Source: an uncultured Bacteroidales bacterium (GTDB lineage Bacteria > Bacteroidota > Bacteroidia > Bacteroidales > Paludibacteraceae). From it: DNA of 64,000 bases. Below the pieces are notes generated by a model, which was given only the letters and a program-made list of their open reading frames with translations, was not told the DNA's origin and did no database searches. Numbering within the stretch: position 1 is the stretch's first letter; each line of letters starts with the position of its first letter. The position numbers were made by a program, and so were the translations under genes. Of this stretch, positions 16,249 through 23,928 are shown piece by piece. The DNA is taken from assembly GCA_937907165.1 (NCBI GenBank), contig CALCUH010000010.1:62001-126000 (forward strand), given 5' to 3'.

Positions 16249-16328
16249 GCCCGTATGGCGGAATTGGCAGACGCGCCGGTTTTAGGAACCGGTTCTGAAG
16301 AATGCGGGTTCAAATCCCGCTGCGGGAT
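16249..16328 (+). tRNA. tRNA-Leu (UAG)
   Basis: Anticodon stem CCGGT/ACCGG with loop TTTAGGA (anticodon TAG), a longer variable arm (TTCTGAAGAAT) as expected for Leu, T-arm GCGGG TTCAAAT CCCGC. The acceptor has a G1-A72 mismatch and one G-U pair, so it may be slightly degenerate. Confidence 0.8.
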
Positions 16329-16379
16329 GCGATTCTTGCAGCGAACAAGGAGGCGACACACAGGGTTGGCGTTTCCGTC

Positions 16380-16706
16380 ATGAGAGTTGGTGTTGTGCAT
16401 GACGCAACAGAAAAGCTCGAAATGGCAGTACAATGCGCCGAACATTGGTCAACGGCGCTGGCAATGCTGATTGACCTCAGTGAGTTGGATCATTGGGCAG
16501 GCGACAATGTTGTGTACGATGACATTATAAGCACTCTGCGCAGTACGCAGGCGTACATACTCGGTCTGTGCGAGGGTACGAACTACAAGTTTGCGAACGT
16601 TAGTGATACAAGCTTGTTGACAGGAGGGAAGTACGTCAACAGGATGTTATCTATCGTCAGTAACCTCGTTTATTTCGTGGCAATGGAAAAACCGAGGACA
16701 GTATGA
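16380..16706 (+). CDS. Hypothetical protein in tRNA cluster
   Basis: A 108-residue, helical protein (EKLEMAVQCAEHWSTALAML ... MLSIVSNLVYFVAME). The ribosome site AAGGAGG lies 25 bases from the ATG, farther than normal, so the true start may differ. The next small gene overlaps its stop (ATGA). Not recognised. Confidence 0.55.
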   Translation: MRVGVVHDATEKLEMAVQCAEHWSTALAMLIDLSELDHWAGDNVVYDDIISTLRSTQAYILGLCEGTNYKFANVSDTSLLTGGKYVNRMLSIVSNLVYFVAMEKPRTV

Positions 16707-16879
16707 GAATCATCGACAAAAATGTTGGAAAAAACTGCGACGGAGCGTACCAGTCCAACCAATATTACCGATGCAGAAAAAGTGTAGAAATCACGGATTT
16801 GACACGAAAACGTCGTTCCGGGGTCAGAGAAAGGTTAATCTATGAACATCACAAACATTCCAAGGCTTGTGCGATTTGA
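16703..16879 (+). CDS. Possible small basic protein
   Basis: A 58-residue frame whose ATG overlaps the previous stop, so it could be translated by coupling. It is rich in Arg/Lys and His with two Cys (YRCRK near residue 24, KACAI at the end), and overlaps the next gene by 38 bases. That long overlap and the lack of a ribosome site make it doubtful. Confidence 0.3.
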   Translation: MRIIDKNVGKNCDGAYQSNQYYRCRKSVEITDLTRKRRSGVRERLIYEHHKHSKACAI

Positions 16880-17093
16880 CGATATCGAACAAGGACAATG
16901 CTTCCTGTTTTACGGTCACGTCTTCTTAAAAATCCGTCCAATCGCGTATGACACGAGGGAAGAAAAAGGGGTGGTATACAACGCTGTAAATTTGGAGAAC
17001 GGGAACGTCACTACGTTCTACTTGTCTGAAGAATTCATTGTCCTTGATGCCGACATAAACATTAGAGGCATCAGGGGATATGATAAGGATTGA
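16842..17093 (+). CDS. Hypothetical protein
   Basis: An 83-residue beta-rich protein (FDDIEQGQCFLFYGHVFLKI ... NLENGNVTTFYLSEEFIVLD), which reads like a small beta-barrel found in phage accessory proteins (FxDIxxGxxF... start). Ribosome site GAAAGG. Not identified further. Confidence 0.6.
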   Translation: MNITNIPRLVRFDDIEQGQCFLFYGHVFLKIRPIAYDTREEKGVVYNAVNLENGNVTTFYLSEEFIVLDADINIRGIRGYDKD

Positions 17094-17174
17094 TGGATAA
17101 TCATCGGCAGGCACACTTGTGTACATTGATTACAAGGAGAACGAAATGGCTGAAATCAACACCTTGCCGGTTCG

Positions 17175-17393
17175 ATGCCGGTCTCCGACATCGCCGCATA
17201 TCTTTATATATTTTTCTTTATATATTTTGTGGTTGATACGCGGGTCATCGCTGTTCACGGCGAGACTCCTTTCTTAGCAACTCTATGGATTCCCGAAGAT
17301 GCGAACACAGGCGGTATTACCATATCGTTAGACATTTCTCCGCGGACCCTGCTCCTGTGGCTGATGGGGTCTTTCGGGAACGGATTTTCGTAA
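17175..17393 (+). CDS. Doubtful small membrane protein
   Basis: A 72-residue frame with a hydrophobic segment (YLYIFFFIYFVV) and no ribosome site. A good AAGGAG precedes an ATG at 17146 in another frame, whose product would read MAEINTLPV; a base slip could join the two. The remaining stretch from 17394 to 17753 has only weak hairpins and no gene I can support. Confidence 0.25.
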   Translation: MPVSDIAAYLYIFFFIYFVVDTRVIAVHGETPFLATLWIPEDANTGGITISLDISPRTLLLWLMGSFGNGFS

Positions 17394-17753
17394 GAAGAAG
17401 CAAACTCTCTGTTGCCGTTGAAATGATAGATACGGCATCGGTGCTGACACCTATCAGATACAAAAACCGCGTTACGGCTCTACCGGCACGTCAGACCGGG
17501 CGATGGTACAATACGAGCCAATGAATCCCGACATTTCCTGAGTTCTGTTTAACGTCAGTTGTTTATTGCCCTGCCGGTCGTCGGGCATATCATAGATGTG
17601 TAGACAGAGAGCAGGAGTAAGCTGAGTCCAGACACGGCGGAACACCGGAGGCGTGGATGAGGATTTCCGAACCGGTTTCGGAGCGGCAACGACGACCAAC
17701 TGAAAGCGTCGCGGCGTTGTGTACGGCGTCCTCCAAGTCTGGATTCAGAAAAC

Positions 17754-17825
17754 GCTGTCGTGGCTCAATGGCAGAGCAGGGATTTTGTAAGTCTCAGATT
17801 GCGGGTTCAAGCCCCGCCGACAGCT
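17754..17825 (+). tRNA. tRNA-Thr (UGU)
   Basis: Acceptor GCTGTCG/CGACAGC with discriminator T, D-arm GCTC...GAGC, anticodon stem GGGAT/GTCTC (two G-U pairs) with loop TTTGTAA (TGT), T-arm GCGGG TTCAAGC CCCGC. Confidence 0.88.
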
Positions 17826-17911
17826 TCGGGTAACGGTTATCCAGAGAGTAAGCAAGGTTCGATTCCCCGATCAACCGGTTCGACTCCGGTTGATGTGGTC
17901 TGAAACTCTCG
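17826..17911 (+). ncRNA. tRNA-like RNA segment with two T-arm-like elements
   Basis: Directly after tRNA-Thr, TCGGG...CCCGA (17825-17871) encloses a loop with GGTTCGATTCC. Next comes a 9-bp hairpin ATCAACCGG/CCGGTTGAT with the T-loop sequence TTCGACT. Neither has a recognisable anticodon arm. They could be eroded tRNAs or a dedicated tRNA-mimic RNA. Confidence 0.4.
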
Positions 17912-17917
17912 CACTAC

Positions 17918-17986
17918 CCCGTTATTGTATAATGGTAGTACGCTGTGCCCAGCGCGGAGGTTCCGGTTCGATTCCGGAGAACGGGT
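17918..17986 (+). tRNA. tRNA-Gly-like (GCC), irregular anticodon loop
   Basis: Acceptor CCCGTTA/GAACGGG (six pairs, last mismatched), T-arm TCCGG TTCGATT CCGGA and discriminator T. The anticodon arm pairs CGCT with AGCG around a six-base loop GTGCCC (U33, GCC). Loop length is one short of the norm, so function is uncertain. Confidence 0.5.
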
Positions 17987-18340
17987 CGGGTTGCTCCCGA
18001 AAGCATATCTTGGCAGCTCAGAAGAACTGCAAAGACTTGGGACGGACTGGTGGTAGTCCGTAGAGGTCAGGTTATTGTCAGGTTATTGTGCGGTGATAGA
18101 CCTATTCCGCACGCTTAAAATGACAGCCGGAAAGACGGCACATCGCCGTAACCATCGAGGCGATTCAAACAGCTGTCGTGCGACAGATAGAGTAAATATC
18201 GAGGAGTCGCAACATATCAATGCTTGTGAGATATGTTAGATTGTGCTATGACCGTTACGCACACAGAACGGGATTCGGGAGACCGTTCGCCTAACATAGG
18301 CGTTTCACGGAGACAAGAGTGGTCGCGTGAAACAAAAATA
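17987..18340 (+). ncRNA. Hairpin-rich non-coding region
   Basis: No gene is credible here. Several perfect stems occur: CGGACT/AGTCCG (18043-18060), GTGCGG/CCGCAC (18088-18112), CTGTCG/CGACAG (about 18173-18186), AACATATC/GATATGTT (18211-18237) and GTTTCACG/CGTGAAAC (18302-18333), plus a tandem GTCAGGTTATT repeat at about 18067-18087. One or more structured RNAs are likely, but their ends are unknown. Confidence 0.4.
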
Positions 18341-18380
18341 TATGTAGTTCGGCGGGATAAGAACAGAAACTGTCCCTCAT

Positions 18381-18456
18381 GCAGAATTAGTGTTAACGGT
18401 CAGCACGTCAGTTTCCCAAGCTGAAAGTGCGGGTTCGAGTCTCGTATTCTGCTCCA
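18381..18456 (+). tRNA. tRNA-Gly (CCC) with encoded CCA
   Basis: Acceptor GCAGAAT/ATTCTGC with discriminator T and an encoded CCA end; D-stem GTGT/GCAC; anticodon stem TCAGT/GCTGA with loop TTCCCAA (anticodon CCC); T-loop TTCGAGT. The T-stem has two G-U pairs. Confidence 0.82.
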
Positions 18457-18459
18457 AGT

Positions 18460-18545
18460 GCGGTGTTAAGCATAGTGGTACTGCGGCCGATTGCTAATCG
18501 GTTCCCCGTGTATTCGGGGCGGGGGTTCGAGTCCTCCACACCGCG
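18460..18545 (+). tRNA. tRNA-Ser (GCU)
   Basis: Acceptor GCGGTGT/ACACCGC with discriminator G, anticodon loop TTGCTAA (GCT), long variable arm (CCCCG/CGGGG hairpin) typical of Ser, T-arm GGGGG TTCGAGT CCTCC. Confidence 0.9.
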
Positions 18546-18550
18546 TATCC

Positions 18551-18635
18551 GGCGGGTTCGCCTAATTGGTATGGCAGCGGTCCTGAAAACCGCCAGTCTC
18601 GCAAGGGATTGTGAGTTCGAGCCTCACACCCGCCG
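18551..18635 (+). tRNA. tRNA-Ser (UGA)
   Basis: Acceptor GGCGGGT/ACCCGCC with discriminator G, anticodon stem GCGGT/ACCGC with loop CCTGAAA (TGA), long variable arm, T-arm GTGAG TTCGAGC CTCAC. Five bases after the preceding Ser tRNA. Confidence 0.9.
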
Positions 18636-18636
18636 T

Positions 18637-18811
18637 CGGACGTGCGCCAAACGTCCGGTTCCTTTCTCTTACAGCCGCGGTTTTCCCATCCGCGGCACAT
18701 CGTGTGATGCGGTCATGGAAACATAGCGTATAGCGGCGGTTATACGCTCACAGCAACTGTTAGATGAATCTGCAAAATTCATTCCCCGCAGTTCGACTCT
18801 GCGGCGCACGA
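18637..18811 (+). ncRNA. Extended tRNA-like RNA upstream of Ro60-like gene
   Basis: Two perfect hairpins come first: CGGACGT/ACGTCCG (18637-18657) and GCCGCGG/CCGCGGC (18674-18696). They are followed by a 112-base unit (18700-18811) closed by a 7-bp acceptor-like stem TCGTGTG/CGCACGA. Inside are a T-arm (CCGCAG TTCGACT CTGCGG), an anticodon-like arm ATGAAT/ATTCAT with loop CTGCAAA (GCA, Cys) and an extra 8-bp hairpin AGCGTATA/TATACGCT. It is nearly 40 bases longer than a tRNA. It could be an aberrant tRNA-Cys or a Y-RNA-like tRNA mimic for the protein encoded 46 bases downstream. Confidence 0.5.
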
Positions 18812-18857
18812 CATCCGCCCATAAAAAAACAAATATTTCACGAAAGGATGATGACCC

Positions 18858-20354
18858 GTGCCTTTTATGGAGGCAATCCGCAAAAACATTACCGACTCCG
18901 AAAATGATTCCGTAACGGAAAACGGCGCTCACGGTTATCGTACATCCGGAAAGAAGCTGCTTGATCTCAATTTCTCCGTTTCGTCCCTGCGTGAACGAAG
19001 CGAAGATGAAGTCCGAACCGCTTTCATAGAAGCGTTCGACGAAGACCCAGTTACTGCGATCAAGTGGCTTTTTTACGCCAGAGATGTTCGGGGCGGACTC
19101 GGAGAGCGACGCCTGTTCCGCATCGCTTTGACAGAACTTGCCGAGCGGGAAAAAGAACTGGTAAGAGCCGTACTGCCGTTGGTTCCGGAATACGGAAGAT
19201 GGGACGACCTGTGGTGCCTGTTCGACACGCCGCTGTCCAATGACGTGTTCTGCATGGTTGAAGATCAGCTCAACGCGGATATGTATAACCAGCTCTACGG
19301 CAAGTCCGTTTCGCTTCTGGCAAAATGGATGCCGTCGCTGAATACCTCGTCCAAAAAGACCAGAGCGCTTGCCAGAAGAATGGCACACAGTCTCGGATGG
19401 TCGGAAAAAACATACCGGACAACACTATCGTGCCTGCGGGATCGGATCAAAGTTGTGGAACGCGATATGTCGGCAAACAGGTGGGGCGATATCCCGTATC
19501 CCTCCGTGCCTTCCAGAGCAAATCTGATTTACAGGGATGCGTTCATGCGCCATGATCCGGAACGCCGCACCGAATATCTTAACGAAGTGAACGGCGGAAG
19601 GACGTCCATCCATTCCGGGACATTGTTCCCGGGTGATATTGTCCATAAAAATGGATACAAACGCGACGATTCCTGTGAAGCACTGTGGAATGCGCTTCCG
19701 AATATCATTGCAAAAGGCGAAGGAACGATGGTCGTAGCGGACGGTTCCGGCTCCATGACATGGTGCTCTACCGCCGGAGGCATGACGCCTTGGGAGGTTG
19801 CACACGCGCTTGCCATCTACTTTGCGGAACGGATGACCGGAGAATTCAAAGACCGCTATATTACCTTCTCGTCTCACCCGCGGTTTGTCGATCTGAGTTC
19901 CTGTGGCTCCCTGTATGATAAGCTGACAGAAGCCAGAAAGCATTCGGATTGCTCCAACACCGACATTGAGGCGGTGTTCAGAATGATTCTGGATACCGCA
20001 TCCGCGAATGAAATGACTCAGGACGATCTTCCCAAAAATATCCTAATCATTTCCGATATGGAATTCGACGCCCCAAGCCAGCATTTCGGCGCGAAACTGT
20101 TCGACAAAATCCGTAAGGACTATGAGTCTCACGGCTACCGCATCCCGCGTCTGATTTTCTGGAACGTCGCCAGCCGTACCGGAACGATTCCGGTGATCGA
20201 AAATGATCTCGGCGTTGCGCTCGTGAGCGGATACAGTCCCAATACCGCAAAGATGGTCATGAGCGGCAAACTCGATCCGTATGAATGTCTGCTTGAAACG
20301 CTGAACAGTGAACGCTATCAGCCTGTGGAGGATGCGATCCGTGGTCTATCTTGA
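18858..20354 (+). CDS. Ro60-like TROVE/DUF2828 protein with vWA domain
   Basis: The 498-residue protein has a helical-repeat N-terminal region (about 30-250) with the family hallmark YARDVRGGLGERRLFR and VPEYGRWDDLW. A C-terminal von Willebrand A domain (about 285-480) has a full MIDAS start DGSGSM (Asp295, Ser297, Ser299) and a later ISDMEFD strand. This is the Ro60 (TROVE/DUF2828) architecture: Ro proteins bind Y RNAs and misfolded RNAs in a ring. It follows the tRNA cluster and tRNA-like RNA and overlaps the cysteine desulfurase start. Role inferred: RNA quality control or tRNA handling during infection. Confidence 0.8.
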   Translation: MPFMEAIRKNITDSENDSVTENGAHGYRTSGKKLLDLNFSVSSLRERSEDEVRTAFIEAFDEDPVTAIKWLFYARDVRGGLGERRLFRIALTELAEREKELVRAVLPLVPEYGRWDDLWCLFDTPLSNDVFCMVEDQLNADMYNQLYGKSVSLLAKWMPSLNTSSKKTRALARRMAHSLGWSEKTYRTTLSCLRDRIKVVERDMSANRWGDIPYPSVPSRANLIYRDAFMRHDPERRTEYLNEVNGGRTSIHSGTLFPGDIVHKNGYKRDDSCEALWNALPNIIAKGEGTMVVADGSGSMTWCSTAGGMTPWEVAHALAIYFAERMTGEFKDRYITFSSHPRFVDLSSCGSLYDKLTEARKHSDCSNTDIEAVFRMILDTASANEMTQDDLPKNILIISDMEFDAPSQHFGAKLFDKIRKDYESHGYRIPRLIFWNVASRTGTIPVIENDLGVALVSGYSPNTAKMVMSGKLDPYECLLETLNSERYQPVEDAIRGLS

Positions 20355-21498
20355 TAACGCCGCCGATACCGCAGTATTGCAGACCGTTCGAGACGCCGTT
20401 AGTGTGTGTATGCTGTACGCGGGTAATCCGTCCAGTATCCATTCAGCCGGACAGAATAACGCCCGGCTCATTGAAATAGCCAGAGAACAGGTAGCAAAAT
20501 TGATCGGTGCAGATCCGGATGAGGTGTACTTCACATCGGGCGGTACGGAATCCAATAATCTGATGTGTCGGTTAGCAAGGAGAGAAAACATCCTTTTCTC
20601 TAAAGCAGAACATCCATCCGTCAAAAATGCTTTGGCATGGCATGATTCCGCAGATCTTCGCATCGAAAACGATGGCGTGATTGATCTGGGAACGTTGCAG
20701 CGGGATATCGAATTCGTTGAGTGGCAGGAATCTTTGAGACGCCAGAACGGATTTGGAGGCGATAACGCCAACCCCAACACTCTGCTGTTCGTCCAGTGGA
20801 TGAACAACGAGACCGGGGCGGTTCAGCCGATGGAAAAGATTGGACAGCTTGCAGAGAAATACAATGTCATGCTGCTGACAGACGCGGTACAGGCTGTCGG
20901 ACATACGCCAATCGATGTTCATCAATGCAATGTGGATTGTCTCACCCTGTCCGGGCATAAATTCGGAGCGCCGCCCGGCGTCGGAGCAATCTATATCCGA
21001 CGAGGGGTCAAGGTTGATCCTCTGATTAAAGGCGGCGGGCAGGAACGTGGACTACGTTCCGGCACAGAAAACGTCCCCGGCATTGTCGGACTCGGCATAG
21101 CGGCGGCCTACGCACAAAAGAACCTCGAACACCATAGATCGGTGTGGAAAAGCCTCCGAAAAATCTTCATCGACAGGCTGGACTTGGGAATGCCGTTCTG
21201 GATCAACGGTACAAACGCATACAGCCCGATTATAAGTCTGACAATCCCGGAGATTCCCGCCGAAAATCTCGTCACTTATCTCGACGCACATGGCGTATGT
21301 ATCTCAGCAGGAGCTGCCTGTCACGCGAACGGCTCTACCCCGTCACCCACGCTTACCGCAATGGGTCTTACACCGGAACACGCCATGTCAACCGTGCGAA
21401 TTTCCATGGGATATGGCACATCTGAGTACGACATGGAAACCGCCGCCAACACCATAGTGGACGCCGTCCGCTTTTTCAAATCTTTTAGCAACTCATAA
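20341..21498 (+). CDS. Cysteine desulfurase (NifS/IscS-like)
   Basis: A fold-type I PLP enzyme: YLDNAAD start, TSGGTESNN (phosphate contact), the PLP lysine in SGHKFG (Lys207) and the active-site cysteine in AGAACH (Cys327). The GTG at 20341 is preferred because a GGAGG lies 8 bases upstream and the protein then begins with the conserved VVYLDNAA. It releases sulfur from cysteine for Fe-S clusters, tRNA thiolation or DNA phosphorothioation. No dnd genes are visible, so tRNA thiolation near a tRNA array is the more natural inference. It overlaps the Ro60-like gene by 14 bases. Confidence 0.88.
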   Translation: MVYLDNAADTAVLQTVRDAVSVCMLYAGNPSSIHSAGQNNARLIEIAREQVAKLIGADPDEVYFTSGGTESNNLMCRLARRENILFSKAEHPSVKNALAWHDSADLRIENDGVIDLGTLQRDIEFVEWQESLRRQNGFGGDNANPNTLLFVQWMNNETGAVQPMEKIGQLAEKYNVMLLTDAVQAVGHTPIDVHQCNVDCLTLSGHKFGAPPGVGAIYIRRGVKVDPLIKGGGQERGLRSGTENVPGIVGLGIAAAYAQKNLEHHRSVWKSLRKIFIDRLDLGMPFWINGTNAYSPIISLTIPEIPAENLVTYLDAHGVCISAGAACHANGSTPSPTLTAMGLTPEHAMSTVRISMGYGTSEYDMETAANTIVDAVRFFKSFSNS

Positions 21499-21524
21499 TA
21501 CTTACTATAAAAGAAAGGAGAACC

Positions 21525-22997
21525 ATGTACTGCGCATATATTACCCGAATTCGCAACCTTCGCAAACATCCCAACGCGGATCGTCTGCTGATCGGTGAGT
21601 GTTACGGTAACTCCGTGGTTGTAGATCTGCAGATGAAACCCGACAGTCTCGGTATTTACTTCCCTGTGGACGGAAAACTCGGTCGGGAATTCGCTGAGAA
21701 AAACAACCTGCTCCGTAAAAAAGACGCAGACGGTAAATCCATCGGCGGGTACCTTGATCCGGAAAAACGCAATATCACCGCTATGAAGCTGCGCGGAGAG
21801 AAAAGCGACGGTCTCTTCCTTCCGCTGAAATCTCTCGAATCCTTTACAGACATCACGAAGCTCAAAGAAGGGATGGTCATTACGGAGCTGAACGGCGTGA
21901 AAATCTGTGAGAAATACATTCCCATCCGCCAGACGCCGAACAAACGCGGCGGTACTGAGCAGCATAAGCACAAAAAGTTCAGCAAACCCGCCGTAACCTG
22001 TCCGATGTTCCTGGAGCATATCGACACCGCGCAGCTTGCTTATAACCTGAACGAATTCAAGCCCGGAGACCACGTGGAAATCACGCTGAAAATGCACGGT
22101 ACCAGTCAGCGAACCGGATACCTCCCCGTCATTACCGGATATGCGGATTCTTTGCTTGCAAGACTCAGAAATCATTTCCGTATCCGACACGGAAAGCCGC
22201 TTATTCACGACGGCGCACCGATCTCGGAATATCAGTATGTTGACGGCACACGCCGAACGGAAAAACTGGAAGGCGGATTCTACGGAAACGACTCCTTCCG
22301 CAAAGCACACGCCGACAAATTCAGAGGTAAGCTCTGGAAGGGCGAAACCGTTTACTACGAAGTCGTCGGATTCACCGATTCCGGAGCGCCGATCATGCCG
22401 TCCGTATCCAACGCAAAGGTGAAAGATAAGGAATTCTCCGCTACCTACGGTGATATGACTGTATTCTCATACGGGTGTTCACCCGACGGTATTGGGACGG
22501 AACCCATGGGTTACTACGACGGCGAATGCAGCGAACCGTGCGCATACAACCAGCTTCCGAAATCCGAATGCTATGTGTATCGGATGACCATGACGTCACC
22601 CGACGGACACGTTGTCGAATACCCGCCGGATTTTATGCGGACCCGCTGTGCGGAGATTGAAGTTCATACAGTCCCCGTGCTGTATGAGGCTTCGTTCTTT
22701 GACGACGGTGATAGCCCGTTTATCGGGTATGATACAGAGACTGTGCAGAAAAACGTCATGGAGCTTGCAGAACGGTATTGCGACGGCGCTGACCCAGTGG
22801 GTAAAACGCATATCCGTGAAGGGATTGTGGCGAGAATCGTAAACCGACCCGCATTCACGGCGTTCAAATTCAAAAACTTTAGTTTCAAACTGATCGAAGG
22901 CTTGATTAAAGATACCGCCTCCGCTCCCGATATGGAAGAAGCACAGGAGGTAATGGGCGAGCCCGCATCGGAGGGAAATGATGACACAGGTATTTAA
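21525..22997 (+). CDS. RNA ligase, DraRnl (Rnl5)-like
   Basis: The N-terminal 110 residues look like the OB-fold module of Deinococcus-type RNA ligase (ITRIRNLRKHPNADRLLIGE). The nucleotidyl-transferase motif I is LKMHGTS with adenylated Lys189; motif IV reads EGIVARIV and motif V FKFKNFSFK. DraRnl seals nicks in RNA with 3'-OH and 5'-phosphate ends. Strong ribosome site AAAGGAG. Overlaps the kinase-HD gene by 20 bases, so the pair is coupled: kinase prepares ends, ligase seals them. Confidence 0.85.
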   Translation: MYCAYITRIRNLRKHPNADRLLIGECYGNSVVVDLQMKPDSLGIYFPVDGKLGREFAEKNNLLRKKDADGKSIGGYLDPEKRNITAMKLRGEKSDGLFLPLKSLESFTDITKLKEGMVITELNGVKICEKYIPIRQTPNKRGGTEQHKHKKFSKPAVTCPMFLEHIDTAQLAYNLNEFKPGDHVEITLKMHGTSQRTGYLPVITGYADSLLARLRNHFRIRHGKPLIHDGAPISEYQYVDGTRRTEKLEGGFYGNDSFRKAHADKFRGKLWKGETVYYEVVGFTDSGAPIMPSVSNAKVKDKEFSATYGDMTVFSYGCSPDGIGTEPMGYYDGECSEPCAYNQLPKSECYVYRMTMTSPDGHVVEYPPDFMRTRCAEIEVHTVPVLYEASFFDDGDSPFIGYDTETVQKNVMELAERYCDGADPVGKTHIREGIVARIVNRPAFTAFKFKNFSFKLIEGLIKDTASAPDMEEAQEVMGEPASEGNDDTGI

Positions 22998-23913
22998 TAT
23001 GCTGGTGGGTCTTCCCGGTTCCGGAAAATCCACCATTGCCGCAGAGCATCGAGCATCGGGCGTCGCCGTGCATTCCAGCGATGAAATCCGCGAGGAATTG
23101 TTTGGTAACGCGGCAGTTCAGGGCGATAACGATATTGTCTTTCGTTTGCTTCATCGGCGTATTACGGAGGACTTGCAGAGTGGTAAATCTGTTACATACG
23201 ATGCCACAAACCTGAATTACCGCAGACGTGCCGAGTTCCTGAGGCAGATCAACAAGTTGGGTATCCAGAACCTTGTAAAGCGGTGTGTGCTGCTGGCAAC
23301 GCCTGTTGATATATGTAAAGAACGGAATCGCAGCCGCAGCCGCTCCGTACCCGATGAGGCGATCGACAGAATGGTGCGAGGGTTTGATCCCCCTACCCTG
23401 CATGAAGGATGGGATTACATCAATATCCTGTCTGCGCCGAATGCGGATGCCGATGTGCCGGACGCGCTTACAAAGGCGCTGTCGTTATGTAACTTCGATC
23501 AGGACAATCCCAATCATGCTCTGTCGCTCGGCGGGCATTGCATCAAGGCAAAAGAGATTCTGTTGGAGCGTTATCCCGATTGCGCCAGTACGGTGGTTCG
23601 AGCCACGCTGATGCACGATTTCGGAAAGGAATATACCAAAGTCTATGCGGATGCAAAGGGCAAAAAATCTCCGTTCGCCCACTATTACGGACATGAAAAT
23701 GTAGGAAGCTACCTGTCTTATCAATATACAGAAACGCTTCCGCTCGAACAGCGAATCGAGATCGCTGCACTGATACGCTGGCATATGCAGCCGTTCGTCA
23801 TCCGTAAGTCCCAGAACATGATGAAAACGGAAGACACTTTTATCAAGCGATTCAGTAAAGAATTTCTTGACAAACTCAAAATCATGAACGAGTGCGACAT
23901 TTCCGCGCTCTAA
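22978..23913 (+). CDS. Polynucleotide kinase-like protein with HD phosphohydrolase domain
   Basis: Residues 1-165 are a P-loop kinase: Walker A GLPGSGKST (Lys17), DATNLNYRRR and a lid RNRSRSRSVPDEAIDRM, as in T4 PNK-type 5' kinases. Residues about 175-300 carry an HD domain (GHCIKAKEIL, MHDFGKEY, GHENVG). Kinase-HD fusions suit trimming 2',3'-cyclic or 3'-phosphate ends while phosphorylating the 5' end. Together with the upstream ligase this forms a complete end-healing and sealing pair. The HD role is inference. Confidence 0.85.
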   Translation: MMTQVFNMLVGLPGSGKSTIAAEHRASGVAVHSSDEIREELFGNAAVQGDNDIVFRLLHRRITEDLQSGKSVTYDATNLNYRRRAEFLRQINKLGIQNLVKRCVLLATPVDICKERNRSRSRSVPDEAIDRMVRGFDPPTLHEGWDYINILSAPNADADVPDALTKALSLCNFDQDNPNHALSLGGHCIKAKEILLERYPDCASTVVRATLMHDFGKEYTKVYADAKGKKSPFAHYYGHENVGSYLSYQYTETLPLEQRIEIAALIRWHMQPFVIRKSQNMMKTEDTFIKRFSKEFLDKLKIMNECDISAL

Positions 23914-23928
23914 GAAAGGAACGAAAAA

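Noticed and set aside
20567..20580. GGTTAGCAAG inside the desulfurase gene
   Set aside because: Looks like a ninth promoter element but has a mismatch and no TATCTATATA box 15 bases downstream; it codes for conserved residues (CRLARRE).
21321..22310. Minus-strand open frame of 329 residues opposite the desulfurase and RNA ligase genes
   Set aside because: The plus-strand genes show strong active-site motifs; this frame shows none.
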